Assembly: GCF_025717535.1 (NCBI RefSeq)
Contig: NZ_JAJIRO010000006.1
Span: 62,001 to 126,000, forward strand
Direction: 5' to 3'
Length of the DNA stretch: 64,000 bases
Source: Paucibacter sp. Y2R2-4
GTDB lineage: Bacteria > Pseudomonadota > Gammaproteobacteria > Burkholderiales > Burkholderiaceae_C
Position 1 is the stretch's first letter; each line of letters begins with the position of its first letter. Shown piece after piece: positions 60,998 through 64,000 of the stretch. The position numbers and the translations under genes were made by a program. The notes beneath the pieces were generated by a model. The model did not search any database. It was not told where the DNA came from and saw only the letters and a program-made list of their open reading frames with translations.

Positions 60998-61954
60998 ATG
61001 AAGCGTATTCAAGGCGGAGCAGGTCGAGTGGGCCGGATGGGTTTGTTGTCCTTGGCCATCAGTGCCGTTCTGGCCGGCTGCGGCGGCGGTACGCAGCAGA
61101 TTGAGCCCTTTGCGCCCACTCGCATGATCGCTTTTGGTGATGAGTCCAGTGTGGTCACCACGGATGGCAAAAAGCATGGCATCAATGCCTTGAATGCCAC
61201 CACAGGTGCTCTGGAATGTCAGTCCAATCCGAACTGGGTTCAGTATTTGGCTGCGAGCTATCGCTTGGTGTTTGCCGAGTGCAACCCCGACAAAGTGGCC
61301 TCGCCGACCAGCCTCATGTATGCCAAAGCAGGCGCCAAGATTGTCGATTTCAAAAAGCAGATTGACGCCCATCTGGCTGTCGGCACGATCGGCCCCAAGG
61401 ACCTGTTGTCCGTGTTGGTGGGTGCCAATGACTTGTGGGCGCTGTACGCCAAGTTTCCTGCTCAGTCGCAAGACTCGCTGATGGCGGAAGCACGAGCCTT
61501 GGGCGTGGAATTGGGCAACCAGGTCAATCGCCTCGCCGATGCCAATGGCCGCACGATTTTGCTGACGGTACCGGACTTGGGCCTGAGCCCCAGGGCGCTG
61601 GCGGATGACAAGCTCAACGCCGGCCGAGCTAAATTGCTCAGCGACTTGACCCATGCCTTCAATATTGAAATGCGCATCACCATCCTCAACGATGGTCGAT
61701 TCATTGGCTTGGTGGATACCGAAGTCGAATCCCAAAAATGGGTCAGGTTTCAGCAATTTGGCAATTGGGTCGATGCCGCTTGTTTGTCCACGGTAGCTGC
61801 CACCGACTGCACCCCCAAGACCTTGACCACGGCTGCGACCACCAGCGATGCCTGGAAGAACTATTTGTGGGCGACGGATAGCCAACTGAGCCCATACGCT
61901 CAGAATCAGGTCGGCATCATGGCTTACAGCCGGGTGTACAACAACCCCTTCTGA
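60998..61954 (+). CDS. SGNH/GDSL-like exported lipoprotein with degenerate active site
   Basis: A 318-residue lipoprotein: LLSLAISAVLAGCGGG has the lipobox Cys. The body resembles the autotransporter-type SGNH esterases: block I reads RMIAFGDESSVVTTDG, where GDSx would have the nucleophile Ser but Glu is present; block III is intact as LLSVLVGANDLWAL; the last block, expected as DxxHP, reads WATDSQLSPYAQNQVG with no His. The enzyme may use another Ser (GDE-S) or be inactive. ATG 60998 or ATG 60992 can start it. It sits between the Sua5 and tsaB genes, and a terminator follows. Confidence 0.7.
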   Translation: MKRIQGGAGRVGRMGLLSLAISAVLAGCGGGTQQIEPFAPTRMIAFGDESSVVTTDGKKHGINALNATTGALECQSNPNWVQYLAASYRLVFAECNPDKVASPTSLMYAKAGAKIVDFKKQIDAHLAVGTIGPKDLLSVLVGANDLWALYAKFPAQSQDSLMAEARALGVELGNQVNRLADANGRTILLTVPDLGLSPRALADDKLNAGRAKLLSDLTHAFNIEMRITILNDGRFIGLVDTEVESQKWVRFQQFGNWVDAACLSTVAATDCTPKTLTTAATTSDAWKNYLWATDSQLSPYAQNQVGIMAYSRVYNNPF

Positions 61955-61995
61955 TCGCGCTGATCGCGCGCCTCGCCCTGCATGCACTTGACTTG

Positions 61996-62023
61996 GCCCG
62001 GTCGCTCAGCGGCCGGGCTTTTT
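61996..62023 (+). terminator. Rho-independent terminator after the SGNH-like gene
   Basis: GCCCGG (61996-62001) pairs with CCGGGC (62013-62018) around an 11-base loop, followed by five T (62019-62023). It separates the purEK-Sua5-SGNH transcript from tsaB. Confidence 0.75.
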
Positions 62024-62059
62024 CATCTGCGCTGGCTCTGAGCAAAGGCGCAGGGCTTC

Positions 62060-62806
62060 ATGGCCCAAAGCTACACTTCCCCAATGACTGTATTGCTGGC
62101 ACTCGATAGCTCGACGGAAACCATGGCTTTGTCTTTGACAAGCCCGGCGGGACGCTGGCTGTTTGAGTCCGACGGCGGGCCGCAGGCCTCCTCGCGCCTG
62201 GTGCCGGAAGCGCTGGCCTTGCTGGCCCAGGCGGGCCTGAAGTTGGCGGATGTGGATGCCATCGCCTTCGGCCGCGGCCCAGGTGCCTTTACCGGCCTGC
62301 GCGCCGCTTGTGCCGTGGTGCAAGGCCTGGCTTTTGGGGCCGGCAAACCGGTGCTGGCCATCGACAGCTTGATGCTGGTGGCCGAGGATGCGCGTCAGCA
62401 AGCCGGCGCAGCCTTTGAAGGCCTGATGTGGGTGGCGATGGATGCGCGCATGGGTGAAATCTACGCGGGCGCGTACCGCTGGGTGGAGGGCGCTTGGCAG
62501 CAAGATCAGGCCCCCATGCTCTACAGCCCCGAGTCCTTGATGGCGCACTGGGGTCAGCCTACTGCGCTGTGCGGCTCGGCCTTGACCGTCTTTGCCGATC
62601 AGCTTGCACCCGCTTTGCAGGCACCCACTCAGAGTTGGCCACGCCATCAATCGCGCGCGGCAGCCTTGGCCGCTTTGGCGGCGCAGGCCTGGACGCAAGG
62701 CGCCTTGCTGGATGCCGCTGAAGCCATGCCGATTTATGTACGCGACAAGGTGGCGCAAACCACGGCCGAACGCATGGCTTTGCGGGAGCAGGCCGCCGCA
62801 TCATGA
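62060..62806 (+). CDS. tsaB: tRNA t6A protein TsaB
   Basis: A 248-residue member of the TsaB/TsaD ASKHA fold, the dimer partner that activates TsaD for t6A transfer. Motifs are VLLALDSSTETMALSL at the N-terminus, AFGRGPGAFTGLRAACAVVQ and GAGKPVLAIDSLMLVAED. The metal-binding His of TsaD is absent, as expected for TsaB. ATG 62084 would give the most typical N-terminus; ATG 62060 has AGGG nearby and adds eight residues. rimI overlaps its stop by four bases (ATGA). Confidence 0.93.
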   Translation: MAQSYTSPMTVLLALDSSTETMALSLTSPAGRWLFESDGGPQASSRLVPEALALLAQAGLKLADVDAIAFGRGPGAFTGLRAACAVVQGLAFGAGKPVLAIDSLMLVAEDARQQAGAAFEGLMWVAMDARMGEIYAGAYRWVEGAWQQDQAPMLYSPESLMAHWGQPTALCGSALTVFADQLAPALQAPTQSWPRHQSRAAALAALAAQAWTQGALLDAAEAMPIYVRDKVAQTTAERMALREQAAAS

Positions 62807-63339
62807 GCGCCTTGTTGAATAGCCCCATTGATGACCCCACCAACGGCCCTGTTGACCGGCCAGCGGTGGCGACCCGTCTGCAGCCCATGCAAGTGGCCGA
62901 TGTGCCCGAGGTGCTGGCCATCGAGCGCGAGGTCTACGCACTGCCGTGGTCGGAGGGCAACTTCATCGATTCGATGGCAGCGGGATATTTGGCCTATGTC
63001 TTGCGACGGGCGCCTTCGCTGCGCGAGGTCAATACGCCGATCTTGGGCTATTTCCTGGCCATGAAGGGCTTTGAGGAAATGCATCTGCTGAACATTTCGG
63101 TGGCCGCAACTTTTCAGGGCCAAGGTTTGGCGCGACAGATGCTGGATGCTTTGTGCCGCCTTTGCGCAGAGCAGGGCTGCCCGCAGCTGTGGTTGGAGGT
63201 TCGCTTGAGCAATCAGCGTGCTCGCACGGTCTATCAACGTTATGGCTTCAGCGAAGTGGGGCTGCGGCGGGGCTATTACCCGGTCTTGCAGGGGCCGCGT
63301 GAGGACGCCTGTTTGATGAGCTTGGTGGTGCCCCAATGA
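62803..63339 (+). CDS. rimI: Ribosomal protein S18 alanine N-acetyltransferase
   Basis: A 178-residue GNAT acetyltransferase. Acetyl-CoA binding is shown by ISVAATFQGQGLARQMLDAL (the QGQG loop), followed by LWLEVRLSNQRARTVYQRYG and FSEVGLRRGYYPVL with the catalytic region of RimI. About 25 extra N-terminal residues precede the domain. The gene lies in the common tsaB-rimI pair with a four-base overlap and itself overlaps the glycosylase gene by four bases, forming a tight operon. Its substrate is the N-terminus of S18, known for the family. Confidence 0.93.
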   Translation: MSALLNSPIDDPTNGPVDRPAVATRLQPMQVADVPEVLAIEREVYALPWSEGNFIDSMAAGYLAYVLRRAPSLREVNTPILGYFLAMKGFEEMHLLNISVAATFQGQGLARQMLDALCRLCAEQGCPQLWLEVRLSNQRARTVYQRYGFSEVGLRRGYYPVLQGPREDACLMSLVVPQ

Positions 63340-64000
63340 CTTGGGACGAGCGCCAGCGCCGCATGCTTGCTGCCATGGGCTTGCGCGTTTGGGCGCGGCC
63401 TGAAGCAGAGGTCGTAGAAGACGTCGCGGAAGAAGTGGCCTTGGTGAGTGTCAGCGAGGCGAGAAGCCAGCAGGCCGAAGCGCATTCGACGGCTGCGGTG
63501 TCGGTTTTGCAAGCCTTGCCCGTCGAGTTGAAGCGCGCCGCTGCTACACCGGCTCCAGCGCCCGCGACCCCGCTCGCGCAAGCTCCTGCCGATGGCAGCA
63601 GAGCGCCTGCCATTGCCGGCATGGACTGGCTTGAGCTGCAGCACAGCGTGGGCGACTGTCGGGCCTGCCAGTTGTGTGAGGGGCGACGCGGCCCCGAGGA
63701 TGCAGTGTTCGGCCACGGTCAAGCGCAAGTTCAGTGCTTGGTGGTCGGTGACATGCCGGGCGAGCCAGAGTTGGCCGAGGGTCAGCCTTTTGCCGGGCAG
63801 GCCGGGCAGCTGCTGGGCAATATGCTGCGCGCGATAGGCTTGGACCCGAGCGAGGCCGCCGGGCAAGTAGGCATGGTCAATGCCTTGAAGTGCCGCAGCA
63901 CGCCGGGTCGCAACCCAGGCGCCAAAGAGTTGCAGCAGTGCGAACCGTATTTGCAGCGCCAAATTGAACTGCTGCAGCCGCGGGTGATCCTGGCTCTGGG
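63336..64000 (+). CDS. Family 4 uracil-DNA glycosylase (3' end outside window)
   Basis: The first 221 residues of a uracil-DNA glycosylase with an N-terminal linker of about 95 residues rich in Ala and Pro, then the catalytic domain. The iron-sulfur cysteines start in CRACQLCEGRRGPED; the active-site region is VVGDMPGEPELAEGQPFAGQ and the family-4 continuation is VNALKCRSTPGRN, with a third cysteine in QQCEPYL. The frame stays open to the end of the window. It overlaps rimI by four bases (ATGA). The enzyme removes uracil from DNA; the long linker is seen in many Burkholderiales. Confidence 0.93.
   Translation, partial: MTWDERQRRMLAAMGLRVWARPEAEVVEDVAEEVALVSVSEARSQQAEAHSTAAVSVLQALPVELKRAAATPAPAPATPLAQAPADGSRAPAIAGMDWLELQHSVGDCRACQLCEGRRGPEDAVFGHGQAQVQCLVVGDMPGEPELAEGQPFAGQAGQLLGNMLRAIGLDPSEAAGQVGMVNALKCRSTPGRNPGAKELQQCEPYLQRQIELLQPRVILAL

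Overview
The window is one 64-kb stretch of high-GC bacterial DNA with a dense gene layout, many ATGA or TGATG stop/start overlaps and frequent GTG/TTG starts. Gene content points to a betaproteobacterium of the order Burkholderiales, most like the Roseateles/Paucibacter/Inhella group: TonB-dependent receptors, PEP-CTERM proteins, a cytochrome-linked urate oxidase (PuuD), a UraD-AllC fusion and a tsaB-rimI-udg run. The placement is inferred from gene content, not from a phylogenetic test. I found no rRNA, tRNA, CRISPR array or recognisable insertion sequence.

Layout. 1-5.0 kb: the end of a TonB-dependent receptor, a NagX-like membrane protein (DUF5009), a beta-propeller lactonase, a seven-helix membrane protein and a GntR/UTRA regulator; together they look like a sugar or amino-sugar uptake locus. 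5.1-11.3 kb: a CorA-like transporter, a methyltransferase, a TonB/TolA-like protein with a very long alanine-rich coiled coil, and small conserved proteins. 11.3-17.1 kb, minus strand: a copper locus of PCu(A)C chaperone, DUF2946 (CruR-like upstream ORF), TonB-dependent receptor, Asp-box protein with a CECC motif, and a periplasmic thioredoxin-like protein.

Purine catabolism is spread over three blocks. 17.1-23.4 kb holds puuE, uraD-allC, an M20 peptidase and a binding protein (minus strand), divergent from uraH and xdhC. 33.8-36.4 kb holds puuD and glycerate 2-kinase. 43.4-54.7 kb holds xdhAB, guanine deaminase, a BMP-type nucleoside ABC importer and an adenosine/adenine deaminase. Together they would import nucleosides or bases and take guanine, adenine and xanthine through urate, 5-hydroxyisourate, OHCU and allantoin to allantoate, ureidoglycine products and finally glycerate. 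De novo purine genes (purC, purE, purK) follow at 54.7-60 kb, and tRNA t6A genes (Sua5, TsaB) with RimI and a family 4 uracil-DNA glycosylase end the window.

Between the purine blocks lie accessory genes. The most striking is a two-gene module at 26.7-33.7 kb: a metacaspase-like protease followed by a 1978-residue protein that joins two alpha/beta-hydrolase (lipase-like) domains to a CHAT caspase-like domain and a helical C-terminal region. It has the look of a conflict or regulated-death system. A second unusual feature is non-coding: between the convergent genes at 56.75 and 57.2 kb lie two inverted 105-108-nt elements whose long stems differ in sequence but pair almost perfectly, while two 17-nt purine-rich loop strands are nearly identical and contain a perfect Shine-Dalgarno core.
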